Source: Henckelia pumila | Taxonomy: Eukaryota > Streptophyta > Magnoliopsida > Lamiales > Gesneriaceae | Length of the DNA: 64,000 nt | Assembly: GCF_033568475.1 (NCBI RefSeq) | Contig: NC_133120.1 | Coordinates: 166,873,991 to 166,937,990 of the forward strand | Reading direction: 5' to 3' | Part shown: in pieces, positions 1 to 12,263 of the stretch | Layout: the number at the start of each line of letters is the position of its first letter | Position numbering within the stretch: the first letter of the stretch is position 1 | Made by a program: the position numbers and the translations under genes | The notes under the pieces: generated by a model | The model's database searches: none | What the model was told of the DNA's origin: nothing | What the model saw: the letters and a program-made list of their open reading frames with translations, nothing else

Positions 1-1282
1 AAGCCTATTACCCAGCTGACTCAGAAGAATGCGCCTTTTGTCTGTACTGCAGATTATGAGGCTAGCTTTGTTGATCTGAAGAGGAGACTGACCAGTGCTC
101 CGATTCTTTCTATTCCGAAAGGTACTGGAGGTTTCACAGTCTATTGTGATGCTTCTAACCGAGGCTTGGGTTGTGTTCTTATGCAGCATAAGCATGTGAT
201 AGCGTATGCATCGAGGCAGCTGAAGCCGCACGAGACTCGTTATCCGGTTCATGATCTTGAACTAGCTGCGATCATTTTTGCTCTGAAGATCTGGCGTCAC
301 TATCTTCATGGTGAGTCTTTCGAGATCTTTTCTGACCATAAGAGCTTTAAGTATTTGTTTTTTGCCTGACAGAGAAGATGGTTAGATCTGTTGAAAGATT
401 TCAACTGTGAAATCAAGTATTATCCGGGAAAGTTGAATGCAGTTGCAGATGCCTTGAGCCAAAAGCTTTGTTCTTTATCTCTTTCTATTATTGGTGTTTC
501 TCAATTGATCGATGATTGTTGCACTTCTGGTTTAGAGTTTGAAATAGATAGAGAGACTGTCAGAGTGTTTGCTATTCAAGCCGAGCCGGAGTTGTTCATT
601 GCGATCAAAAAAGCACAGAAGTCTGATCCGAGCATTCAGGTTTCAGTAGAGAAAGTCAGATCTGGGCATCAATCCAAATTCCAGGTTAGAGATGACGTTT
701 TGTTTGTGAATAACCGTATTGTTGTTCCTGATATTTCGGAGTTGAGACAGCATATTCTCCGAGAGGCTCATTGCAGTCGGTTCAGTGTTCATCCTGGAGG
801 TCGTAAGATGTATATCGATCTGAAGAACCAGTTCTGGTGGAAGAAAATAAAGAGCGACGTTGCGAGATTTGTATCTCTATTGCACAGTCTATCTGTTTTT
901 GAATGGAAATGAGATCGCATTTCTATGGATGAGTTGTATGTTAGCGATGTTGTGAGACTGCACAGAGTGCCGAAGTCGATCGTTTCAGACCAAGACCCTA
1001 GATTTACTTCGCACTTTTGGCATAGTCTGCAGGAGGCACTTGGTACACGATTGCATCTGAGTATAGCTTATCATCCTCAAACCGACGGACAGTCAGAGCG
1101 GACTATCCAGACGTTAGAGGATATGCTGCGAGCGGTAGTGCTAGACTTTGGCACTAGTTGGCAAGATTCTTTGCCTCTTGTCGAGTTTTCTTACAACAAC
1201 AACTTCCAAGCGAGTATCGGTATGACTCCTTTTGAGGCTTTGTACGGTAAGAAGTGCCGATCTCCGTTGTTTTGGGATGATT
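1..1282 (+). pseudogene. gypsy-1 pol, 5' fragment (RNase H and integrase), Ty3 chromovirus
   Basis: Reading frame 1 is open from the first base and encodes the end of reverse transcriptase and RNase H ([29 protein letters not shown]), then the zinc-binding and core parts of a Ty3/gypsy integrase ([28 protein letters not shown]). The frame is broken. A TGA at 367-369 sits where a short stretch before QRRW is missing. Near 865-925 the second half of the zinc finger and the first catalytic Asp region of the integrase are deleted, and a TGA lies at 910-912. The gene is therefore dead. It is interrupted at codon 1282-1284 by the tandem LTR array and resumes in the same frame at 27,658. The 5' LTR, gag, protease and most of RT lie left of the window. 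Family assignment is firm; the Tekay/Del clade is inferred from the C-terminal part. Confidence 0.93.
1278..1282. repeat. Target site duplication (left) of the tandem LTR array
   Basis: TGATT here and again at 27,654-27,658 exactly flank the array. The two copies bracket a sequence beginning TGTCACG and ending ATCACA. Removing the array plus one TGATT restores an uninterrupted gypsy-1 pol frame, so this is a genuine 5-bp retrotransposon duplication. Confidence 0.95.
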
Positions 1283-2961
1283 TGTCACGCCCCAAAACCG
1301 GGTCTAGTTGACATCGACATTTTTTAACAATTTAACATTGAAACAACAAGCTTCATAGTACAAGTCTTGCCAAAAACCAGTCTATTTCATAAACCATAAC
1401 TGTTTTTACAAAGAACAAAACACAAGTGCAACAATGCGGAAGCGAAACTGAAATTTAAAGTAAAAATATTTCTTCAACTTGAACTGATCCATCCTCACCA
1501 ACCTCAGAACTTATTATGTTCTTCGTCATCTAACTCATCTTCATTCTTATCTGGGGAGCAAAGTAAGGGGGTGAGTTTTTTGGGAAACACTCAGCAAGTG
1601 GGGGCCGATCGAGCACGATAAACACCAAAATATATTTACATGTACTCATGTATATTTCATAATCTCGAAACAAAATAAGCATGTTGAATCCGAACAAATA
1701 CGAAGCAAATATTGCACTGTTAATTATCTCATTTTCCGTGGTTCTACTGATCAGTCCCCTATATGTTACTCCTCTAAGGGGCGAGGCCAAAGGAACGGTT
1801 ATTATAACCCACCGCATCAGGGCCCTATCAAATTAAATCAAATCAAATCGTCGGAAATTCCTTAACCATTTCTAAATCGACTCTTAACAGTGCATCTCAA
1901 ATACTTCCAAATAATTCTAACATGCTTCAAATAATATCACGAATAGCCAACAAATAATATATATATAAAAGTGAAACGAATATTATCATGCCGATTGAAT
2001 TTTCAAAAGTATAAGTATTTATGTTATAAAACTTAACTCACACGCAAAAATAAATATAAGTGTAGAAACTTATATCACACAAAAGAAAGGTAAAAGCCCA
2101 CTTACATGAAAAATCTTGTTGAATCGATAACTGATATAAAATTCTTCTAAAAGCTTTATCTACTCTTTGCCAAGCCCAACTCTTTGATGCCACAAGAACT
2201 TAACTCTTAGAAAAAATATGCATGTCTTCCATATAATTTATCTCTCTTTCTTTTTATGAATATTATGGATTGAAATAAGAATGTGACTAGTGTAGTATAT
2301 TTATACTAAAATTTCAAGCAACTCAAAGGGTCACATTAAATGTAAGGAATTTAATTTGCTTTAGTGGGTAATAAATTGAGAGAGGAAACATGGGTTAGTG
2401 GGTAGGAATTTGATAAGTCATGGTGGTTTATGACAAATAGTAAGTATGGTATAATGGTTGATTTAAAGACTAGTCAATAATTTTTAACACATGACAAATA
2501 AATTATTTATATTGATAATTTGGACACAAAAATGGATTTTATGAACTTTATAATGGATAAAGATATATACTTGAACGTGTGTTTTTATGGTTGAGAATTT
2601 TAAAAGACAATCAATTGAGGCATTAAGCCTAATTAATAATCAAACAATAATTATATAAAATAATTAGATATAATGTCACTCTTAAAATTTTAAACATTAA
2701 TAATTCCACCTCAACATGACAATTAAGATAAATCATTATTTTGAAAATAATACTAGTCAATAAAAATAATAAGTTTTTTTAAATGTAAAATTCATTTAAA
2801 AATTCTAACTATATGTTAAGACGATAACTGAAATTTAGAATAAAACTAAAATTAAAAATTTTAATTTTATTTCGCTAGTAGATAAAATAAATTTACAAAG
2901 ATATTTTTATTACAAAGATATTTTTATTTATTATATCGTAGATTTGGTCACGGGTATCACA
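1283..2961 (-). repeat. Array LTR 1 (3' LTR in element orientation)
   Basis: This is the outermost left LTR, 1679 bp, from TGTCACG to ATCACA, abutting the TGATT duplication. It contains a short variable AAATC repeat (near 1830-1850) whose copy number differs between the LTRs of the array. Short open frames near 1530-1817 recur in the other LTRs, but they are not gene-like and shift between copies. Confidence 0.9.
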
Positions 2962-3970
2962 TTCTACCCTCCTTAAAAAAAAGTTTCGTCCTCGAAACTT
3001 GAATTTTGTATTTTGACTGTTATAAACAAGCAAAATTTTAATATAAAAAATATCATATAATATTATAAAATATCTTTAGGTCTTTCTTGGGATTGATTGT
3101 GGAAAATTATCTCAACATAAAGAAAATCAAATGATCTAAAAAAATATTATCGGAGAGCCGAGAAGGGAATTAAAAATTTATATTCTAGAGAAAAGTTTTA
3201 ACGGAAAAAAATGTTTTCTATATCTAATAAAAAAAAAATTTTAAAAGCATAATAACTAGGAACATAAATAGTATTTTTCTGAAATCAGCTCAACAAAATT
3301 TCTTAACAAAAGTTTAGGAATCAAAATTAAGCATTTAATAAAAATTCAATAACTTGATAGATTTAATTTGAGGAAGTGAAGACATTTTTATTTTAAAAAT
3401 AGAATTGAGGATTGATAATCCAAATAAACCTAATACATGACTCATCAAAATATACGAGAGAAAATAATTTTTTTTTCTCTAATTATTTGTAGGGAAGTAT
3501 GATCCTTATGGAAAAAAAAAAATTATTCTTATTAACTAGATTTTTTTTCCCAAGTATTTAACACTAATAAAAACCTTCGAGTCAAACTATAACCCAATCA
3601 CATCCATATATATATAACCCAATATTGTCAAGTAAACTTAAACTTCGACAATCATGACTTAAAATTTTTATCTATAATGTGACAAACATTAGCTCCAAAT
3701 AATTCTTTATAAATCCAAAAGTAGAACAAACTTAAATATTTATATCGACTAGGTAACCTAAATAATAGTCCCAAAATGATTCGAACATAAATCTAAGTAA
3801 TCATTCTCATTTCTAACCTAACCTTAAAAATAATATTAGTTCCCATTGTTTGTCTCCAAGTGATTCCTCATCATTCCAAATCTTACTTACTAGACCCCAA
3901 TAATCATTTTCATTCTTCATCCTAATTTTCCATCAAGATCATGAACCTGGTTTGACTTTGATACCACATC
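2962..3970 (-). other. Array internal region 1 (non-coding), with PPT and PBS
   Basis: This 1009-bp AT-rich region has no supported coding frame. At its left edge, read on the minus strand, a purine tract (AAGGAGGGTAGAA) directly precedes the LTR and acts as polypurine tract. Next to it, 2983-2998, is the motif GTTTCGTCCTCGAAAC, also present at the 3' end of both chromoviruses in this window. At its right edge the minus strand has TGGTATCAAAGTC, a degenerate copy of the initiator tRNA-Met primer site, separated from LTR 2 by a few bases. Confidence 0.85.
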
Positions 3971-5653
3971 TGTCACGCCTCGAAACTGGGCCTAGTTGAC
4001 ATCGACATTGTTTAACAATTTAACATTGAAACAACAAGCCTCATAGTACAAGTCTTGCCAAAAACCAGTCTATTTCATAAACCATAACTGTTTTTACAGA
4101 GAACAAAACACAAGTGCAACAATGCGGAAGCGAAACTGAAATTTAAAATAAAAATATTTCTTCAAATTGAACTGATCCATCCTCACCAACCTCAGAACTT
4201 ATTATGTTCTTCTTCATCTAACTCATCTTCATTCTTATCTGGGAGCAAAGTAAGGGGGTGAGTGTTTTGGAAAACACTCAGCAAGTGGAGGCCGATCGAG
4301 CACGATAAACACCAAAATATATTTACATGTACTCATGTATATTTCATAATCTCGAAACAAAATAAGCATGTTGAATCCGAACAAATACGAAGCAAATATT
4401 GCACTGTTAATTATCTCATTTTCCGTGGTTCTACTGATCAGTCCCGTATATGTTACTCCTTTAAAGGGCGAGGCCAAAGGAACGGTTATTATAACCCACC
4501 GCATCAGGGCCATATCAAATCAAATCAAATCAAATCAAATCGTCGAAAATTACTTAACCATTTCTAAATCGACTCTTAACAGTGCAACTCAAATATTTCC
4601 AAATAATTTTAACATGCTTCAAATAATATCACGAATAGCCAACAAATAATATATATATCAAAGTGAAATGAATATTATCATGCCGATCGAATTTTAAAAA
4701 GTATAAGTTTTTATGTTATAAAACTTAACTCACACGTAAAAATAAATATAAGTGTAGAAACTTATATCACACAAAAGAAAGGTAGAAGCCCACTTACACG
4801 AAATTTTTTTTTGAATCGATAACTGATATAAAATTCTTCTAAAAGCTTCATCTACTCTTTGCCAAGCCCAACTCTTTGATGCCACAAGAACTTAACTCTT
4901 AGAAGAAATATGCATGTCTTCCATATAATTTATCTATCTTTCTTTTTATGAATATTATGGATTGAAATAAGAATGTGACTAGTGTAGTATATTTATACTA
5001 AAATTTCAAGCAACTCAAAGGGTCACATTAAATGTAAGGAATTGAATTTGGTTTAGTGGGTAGTAAATTGAGAGGGAAAACATGGGTTAGTGGGTAGGAA
5101 TTTGATAAGTCATGGTGGTTTATGATAAATAGTAAGTATGGTATAATGGTTGATTTAAAGACTAGTCAATAATTTTTAACACATGACAAATAAATTATCT
5201 ATATTGACAATTTGGACACAAAAATGGATTTTATGAACTTTATAATGGATAAAGATATATATTTGAACGTGTGTTTTCATGGTTGAGAATTTTAAAAGAC
5301 AATCAATTGAGACATTAAGCCTAATTAATAATCAAACAATAATTATATAAAATAATTAGATATAATGTCACTCTTAAAATTTTAAACATTAATAATTCCA
5401 CCTCAACATGAAAATTAAGATAAATAATTATTTTGAAAATAATACTAGTCAATAAAAATAATAAGTTTTTTTAAATGTAAAATTCATTTAAAAATTTTAA
5501 CTATATGTTAAGACAATAACTGAAATTTAGAATAAAACTAAAATTAAAAATCTTAATTTTATTTCGCTAGTAGATAAACTAAATTTACAAAGATATTTTT
5601 ATTACAAAGATATTTTTATTTATTATATCGTAGATTTGGTCACGAGTATCACA
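3971..5653 (-). repeat. Array LTR 2
   Basis: This 1683-bp copy runs colinear with LTR 1, with scattered substitutions and small indels. It has the longest AAATC run of the array (near 4515-4545). It is shared between units 1 and 2, as expected after unequal LTR-LTR recombination. Confidence 0.9.
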
Positions 5654-6664
5654 TTCTATCCTCCTTAAAAAAAAGTTTCGTCCTCGAAACTTGAATTTTG
5701 TATTTTGACTGTTATAAACAAGCAAAATTTTAATATAAAAAATATCATATAATATTATAAAATATCTTTAGGTCTTTCTTGGGATTGATTGTGGAAAATT
5801 ATCTCAACATAAAGAAAATCAAATGATCTAAAAAAATATTATCGGAGAGCCGAGAAGGGAATTAAAAATTTATATTCTAGAGAAAAGTTTTAACGGAAAA
5901 AAAATGTTTTCTATATCTAATAAAAAAAAACATTTTTAAAAGCATAATAACTAGGAACATAAATAGTATTTTTCTGAAATCAGCTCAACAAAATTTCTTA
6001 ACAAAAGTTTAGGAATCAAAATTAAGCATGTAATAAAAATTCAATAACTTGATAGATATAATTTGAGGAAAAAGACATTTTTATTTTAAAAATAGAATAG
6101 AGGATTGATGATCCAAATAAACCTAATACATGGTTCATCAAAATATACTAGAGAGAATAATTTTTTTTTCTCTAAATATTTGTAGGGAAGTATGATCCTT
6201 ATGAAAAAAAAAAATTATTCTTATTAACTAGATTTTTTTTTCCCAAGTATTTAACACTAATAAAAACCTTCGAGTCAAACTATAACCCAATCACATCCAT
6301 ATATATGTAACCCAATATTGTCAAGCAAACTTAAATTTCGACAATCATGACTTAAAATTTTTATCTATAATGTGACAAACATTAGCTCCCAAATAATTTT
6401 TTATAAATCCAAAATTAGAACAAAATTAAATATTTATATCGACTAGGTAACCTAAATAATAGTCCCAAAATGATTCGAACATAAATCTAAGTAATCATTC
6501 TCATTTCTATACTAACCTTAAAAATAATATTAGTTCCTATTGTTTGTCTCCAAGTGATTCCTCATCATTCCAAATCTTACTTACTAGACCCCAAGAATCA
6601 TTTTCATTCTTCATCCTAATTTTCCATCAAGATCATGAACCTGGTTTGGCTTTGATACCACTTC
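5654..6664 (-). other. Array internal region 2 (non-coding)
   Basis: This 1011-bp copy is colinear with internal region 1. The primer site reads TGGTATCAAAGCCAAACC on the minus strand near 6644-6661, a better match to initiator tRNA-Met than in copy 1. No coding frame is supported. Confidence 0.85.
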
Positions 6665-8342
6665 TGTCACGCCCCGAAACCGGGCCTAGTTGACATCGAC
6701 ATTGTTTAACAATTTAACATTGAAACAACAAGCCTCATAGTATAAGTCTTGCCAAAAACCAGTATATTTCATAAACCATAACTGTTTTTACAGAGAACAA
6801 AACACAAGTGCAACAATGCGGAAGCGAAACTGAAATTTAAAGTAAAAATATTTCTTCAACTTGAACTGATCCATCCTCACCAACCTCAGAACTTATTATG
6901 TTCTTCGTCATCTAACTCATCTTCATTTTTATCTGGGAAGCAAAGTAAGGGGGTGAGTGTTTTGGAAAACACTCAGCAAGTAGGGGCCGATCGAGCACGA
7001 TAAACACCAAAATATATTTACATGTGCTCATGTATATTTTATAATCTCGAAACAAAATAAGCATGTTGAATCCGAACAAATACGAAGCAAATATTGCTCA
7101 GTTAATTATCTCATTTTCCATGGTTCTACTGACCAGTCCCCTATATGTTACTCCTCTAAGGGGCGAGGCCAAAGGAACGGTTATTATAACCCACCGCATC
7201 AGGGCCATATCAAATCAAATCAAATCAAATCGTCGAAAATTCCTTAACCATTTCTAAATCGACTCTTAACAGTGCAACTCAAATATTTCCAAATAATTTT
7301 AACATGCTTCAAATAATATCACGAATAGCCAACAAATAATATATATATCAAAGTGAAACGAATATTATCATGCCGATCGAATTTTCAAAAGTATAATTAT
7401 TTATTTTATAAAACATAACTCACGCACAAAAATAAATATAAGTGTAGAAACTTATATCACACAAAAGAAAGGTAAAAGCCCACTTACACGAAAAATCTTG
7501 TTGAATCGATAACTGATATAAAATTCTCCTAAAAGCTTCATCTACTCTTTGCCAAGCCCAACTCTTTGATGCCACAAGAACTTAACTCTTAGAAGAAATA
7601 TGCATGTCTTCCATATAATTTATCTCTCTTTCTTTTTATGAATATTATGGATTGAAATAAGAATGTTATTAGTGTAGTATATTTATACTAAAATTTCAAG
7701 CAACTCAAAGGGTCACATTAAATGTAAGGAATTGAACTTGGTTTAGTGGGTAGTAAATTGAGAGGGAAAACATGGGTTAGTGGGTAGGAATTTGATAAGT
7801 CATGGTGGTTTATGACAAATAGTAAGTATGGTATAATGGTTGATTTAAAGACTAGTCAATAATTTTTAACACATGACAAATAAATTATCTATATTGACAA
7901 TTTGGACACAAAAAATGGATTTTATGAACTTTATAATGGATAAAGATATATACTTGAACGTGTGTTTTTATGGTTGAGAATTTTAAAATCAATCAATTGA
8001 GGCATTAAGCCTAATTAATAATCAAACAATAATTATATAAAATAATTAGATATAATGTCACTCTTAAAATTTTAAACATTAATAATTCCACCTCAACATG
8101 ACAATTAAGATAAATCATTATTTTGAAAATAATATTAGTCAATAAAAATAATAAGTTTCTTTAAATGTAAAATTCATTTAAAAATTCTAACTATATGTTA
8201 AGACGATAACTGAAATTTAGAATAAAACTAAAATTAAAAATCTTAATTTTATTTCGCTAGTAGATAAACTAAATTTACAAAGATATTTTTATTACAAAGA
8301 TATTTTTATTTATTATATCGTAGATTTGTCACCGGTATCACA
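6665..8342 (-). repeat. Array LTR 3
   Basis: This 1678-bp copy is colinear with LTRs 1 and 2. It ends GGTATCACA, with one small rearrangement of the GTCACSGG motif close to its end. Confidence 0.9.
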
Positions 8343-9349
8343 TTCTACCCTCCTTAAAAAAAAGTTTCGTCCTCGAAACTTGAATTTTGTATTTTGACTA
8401 TATAAACAAGCAAAATTTTAATATAAAAAATATCATATAATATTATAAAATATCTTTAGGTCTTTCTTGGGATTGATTGTGGAAAATTATCTCAGCATAA
8501 AGAAAATCAAATGATCTAAAAAAATATTATCGGAGAGCCGAGAAGGGAATTAAAAATTTATATTCTAGAGAAAAGGTTTAACGGAAAAAAAATGTTTTCT
8601 ATATCTAATAAAAAAACATTTTTAAAAGCATAATAACTAGGAACATAAATAGTATTTTTCTGAAATCAGCTCAACAAAATTTCTTAACAAAAGTTTAGGA
8701 ATCAAAATTAAGCATGTAATAAAAATTCAATAACTTGATAGATTTAATTTCAGAAAGTGAAGACATTTTTATTTTAAAAATAGAAATGAGGATTGATGAT
8801 CCAAATAAACCTAATACATGACTCATCAAAATATACGAGAGAGAATAATTTTTTTTTCTCTAATTATTTGTAGGGAAGTATGATCCTTATGAAAAAAAAA
8901 ATTATTCTTATTAACTAGATTTTTTTTTTCCCAAGTATTTAACACTAATAAAAACCTTCGAGTCAAACTATAACCCAATCATATCCATATATATATAACC
9001 CAATATTGTCAAGTAAATTTAAACTTCGACAATCATGACTTAAAATTTTTATCTATAATGTGACAAACATTAGCTCCCAAATAATTCTTTATAAATCCAA
9101 AATTAGAACAAACTTAAATATTTATATCGACGTAACCTAAATAATAGTCCCAAAATGATTCGAACATAAATCTAAGTAATCATTCTCATTTCTATACTAA
9201 CCTTAAAAATAATATTAGTTCCCATTGTTTTCCTCCAAGTGATTCCTCATCATTCCAAATCTTACTTACTAGACCCCATGAATCATTTTCATTCTTCATC
9301 CTAATTTCCCATCAATATCATGAACCTGGTTTGGCTTTGATACCACTTC
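8343..9349 (-). other. Array internal region 3 (non-coding)
   Basis: This 1007-bp copy is colinear with the other internal regions. The primer site is adjacent to LTR 4 and the purine tract is adjacent to LTR 3. A 4-bp loss (CTAG) near 9131 and a few point changes distinguish it. No coding capacity is seen. Confidence 0.85.
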
Positions 9350-10811
9350 TGTCACGCCCCAAAACCGGGCCTAGTTGACATCGACATTGTTTAAAAATTT
9401 AAAATTGAAACAACAAGCCTCATAGTACAAGTCTTGCCAAAAACCAGTCTATTTCATAAACCATAACTGTTTTTACAGAGAACAAAACACAAGTGCAACA
9501 ATGCGGAAGCGAAACTGAAATTTAAAGTAAAAATATTTCTTCAACTTGAACTGATCCATCCTCACCAACCTCAGAACTTATTATGTTCTTCGTCATCTAA
9601 CTCATCTTCATTCTTATTTGGGAAGCAAAGTAAGGGGGTGAGTGTTTTGGAAAACACTCAGCAAGTAGGGGCCGATCGAGCACGATAAACACCAAAATAT
9701 ATATACATGTACTCATGTATATTTCATAATCTCGAAACAAAATAAGCATGTTGAATCCGAACAAATACGAAGCAAAATTTGCACTGTTAATTATCTTATT
9801 TTTCGTGGTTCTACTGATCAGTCCCCTATATGTTACTCCTCTAAGGGGCGAGGCCAAAGGAAAGGTTATTATAACCCACCGCATCAGGGCCATATCAAAT
9901 CAAATCGTCGGAAATTACTTAACCATTTCTAAATCGACTCTTTACAGTGCATCTCAAATATTTCCAAATAATTCTTACATGCTTCAAATAATATCACAAA
10001 TAGCCAACAAATAATATATATCAAAGTGAAACGAATATTATCATGCCGATCGAATTTTCAAAAGCATAATTATGTATTTTATAAAACATAACTCACGCAC
10101 AAAAATAAATATAAGTGTAGAAACTTATATCACACAAAAGAAAGGTAAAATCCCACTTACACGGAAAATCTTGTTGAATCGATAACTGATATAAAATTCT
10201 TCTAAAAGCTTCACTCTTTGATGCCACAAGAACTTAACTCTTAGAAGAAATATGCATGTCTTCCATATAATTTATCTCTCTTTCTTTTTATGAATATTAT
10301 GGATTGAAATAAGAATGTGACTAGTGTAGTATATTTATACTAAAATTTCAAGCAACTCAAAGGGTCACATTAAATGTAAGGAATTGAATTTGGTTTAGTG
10401 GGTAGTAAATTGAGAGGGGAAACATGGGTTAGTGGGTAGGAATTTGATAAGTCATGGTGGTTTATAACAAATAGTAAGTATGGTATAATGGTTGATTTAA
10501 AGACTAGTCAATAATTTTTAACACATGACAAATAAATTATCTATATTGACAATTTGGACACAAAAAATGGATTTTATGAACATTATAATGGATAAAGATA
10601 TATACTTCAACGTGTGTTTTCATGGTTGAGAATTTTAAAAACAATCAATTGAGGCATTAAGCCTAATTAATAATCAAACAATAATTATATAAAATAATTA
10701 GATATAATGTCACTCTTAAAATTTTAAACATTAATAATTCCACCTCAACATGACAATTAAGATAAATCATTATTTTGAAAATAATACTAGTCAATAAAAA
10801 TAATAAGTTTC
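9350..10811 (-). repeat. Array LTR 4, part 1 (split by the copia element)
   Basis: These are the first 1462 bp of LTR 4, ending with GTTTC at 10807-10811, the target duplication of the copia insertion. The rest of the LTR resumes at 21,988. Excluding the insertion the LTR is about 1646 bp, slightly short because of small deletions near 9896 and 10210. Confidence 0.9.
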
Positions 10812-12087
10812 TGTTGGGATCGGTTCAGAGGGTAGAGGGGGGGTGAATACACTCTGAAACTTATTTTTTTTCTTTTCAAAATGATCAAGTGAAGTTTAGT
10901 TCACTTAATCTGTTTTCTCAACTTCTAAAACGGTTTGAACAACTAAAATAGTGCGGAAATAGTTCAGAGGTTTTAGTGATGCAAAGGCAAGTTATAACAC
11001 GATGTATGAGCAATATATAAGATAAATATGCAGTAAAGACTAAGGCACGATTTATGGAAGTTCGAAGGCTTAATCCTTCTACGTCTCCCCTTCTTTCACT
11101 TAGGAAGGAATTCACTAGAAGACTTTGGTTATTACAACGTCTTGCAATACACCCACTTCAGACTTAGGACTTATCCAATGCCTAATCCGAAACTCCTAGA
11201 TTTACACAGATAAGATTCTCAGTTCTTATCAGACTCTTGGAAGCTTTCAGAGTAGCTTCAAGTCTCTTCAATAATGAATACAGTCCGGTTGAGCTTCTCA
11301 AACTGCAGAGCGGTCGAGAGGCTTGGAAACCCTAGGATGATCCTTAAAGATCAGATATGTAAACTGTAGGCGAGGGTTTATTTGAGCAGCAAGTGAATGA
11401 TCTTGTAAGTGTGCTCAAGTATTGCTTCAGTATATCAGATGAGGACTTCTGATAGTATTCAAGTGATTGAGTTGATTGAGATTTTTCGTGTTGCTTGTCT
11501 TCTTGTCACTTCTTGAGCAATCTTCCCTTTATATAGGTCAATCATCAACGTCTTTATTTTGAATGTTCTGATGCTACATTGAATGCACATTTAATGCTTC
11601 ATAAATGCATTGATGATTCTGCATGAAGATCGTACACTTCTTTAAATGCAGACAACTTCCAAGGTCCAAAACTGGTATAAACGGTCGAATGCTTTATCTG
11701 TAGCCATTATGCGTTTTTGCCATTTTAGTGCAACCTGTTGTCTCGATGCAAGAGTCAACAGATCTTCTGATACGCCGGTTCTGCTTTTGATAAAAGATCT
11801 TTCAAAGAACGTCTTGTCACAAGTATTTGTCTTGAGATATCTTGATAAGCAGTTGGCATTCTTTCGGTAGATAGATTTAGCCTCTGCTGGTTTGAATAAC
11901 CAGTCGATAGGCTTGTGACTGCAACCGGTCAAGAGACAAAGGCGGTTGACAAGCTTCCGGTAGATAACTTGAAGGGTTTAGACGGTTGCGGTAGGAGTTG
12001 TAGTAGATTCCTGAAATACAAAAGATTGGCAGCACATTCCTATGCAATGAGTTGTTGTTTGTTATCACCAAAATGTCGGATTCAACA
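10812..12087 (-). repeat. Copia 3' LTR (left copy)
   Basis: This 1276-bp LTR starts TGTTGGGATC and ends GATTCAACA on the + strand. It is colinear with 20702-21982. It contains several CGGTCGA/TCGACCG-type motifs that also recur through the element body. Short frames at 10918-11115 and 11642-11932 are present in both LTRs and are not considered genes. Confidence 0.93.
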
Positions 12088-12102
12088 ATTTCCCCCTTTT
12101 TG
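12088..12102 (-). promoter_or_regulatory. Polypurine tract of the copia element
   Basis: On the minus strand AAAAAGGGGGAAAT lies immediately before the 3' LTR start (TGTTGAATCC). This is the plus-strand primer site for reverse transcription. Confidence 0.85.
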
Positions 12103-12263
12103 GTGATGACAAAACTTAAGTGCTCCGAAAGCAATATGAAAGCATTAAAATGAACTTCATTGAGAGAATGAATTTCATTAATTACAATAAGCATTCTTAT
12201 TACACCTACTGAAGAAAAACAAAATGAGATACAACTGCGATAAGTAAAGAAGAGACAAGTTGT

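Noticed and set aside
1530..1817. Repeated frames in the array LTRs (also at 4235, 7063, 9597, 23581, 26224) with similar short proteins
   Set aside because: They lie wholly inside LTRs, on both strands, and vary in length between copies. Similarity simply reflects LTR identity, and there is no domain or start context supporting a gene.
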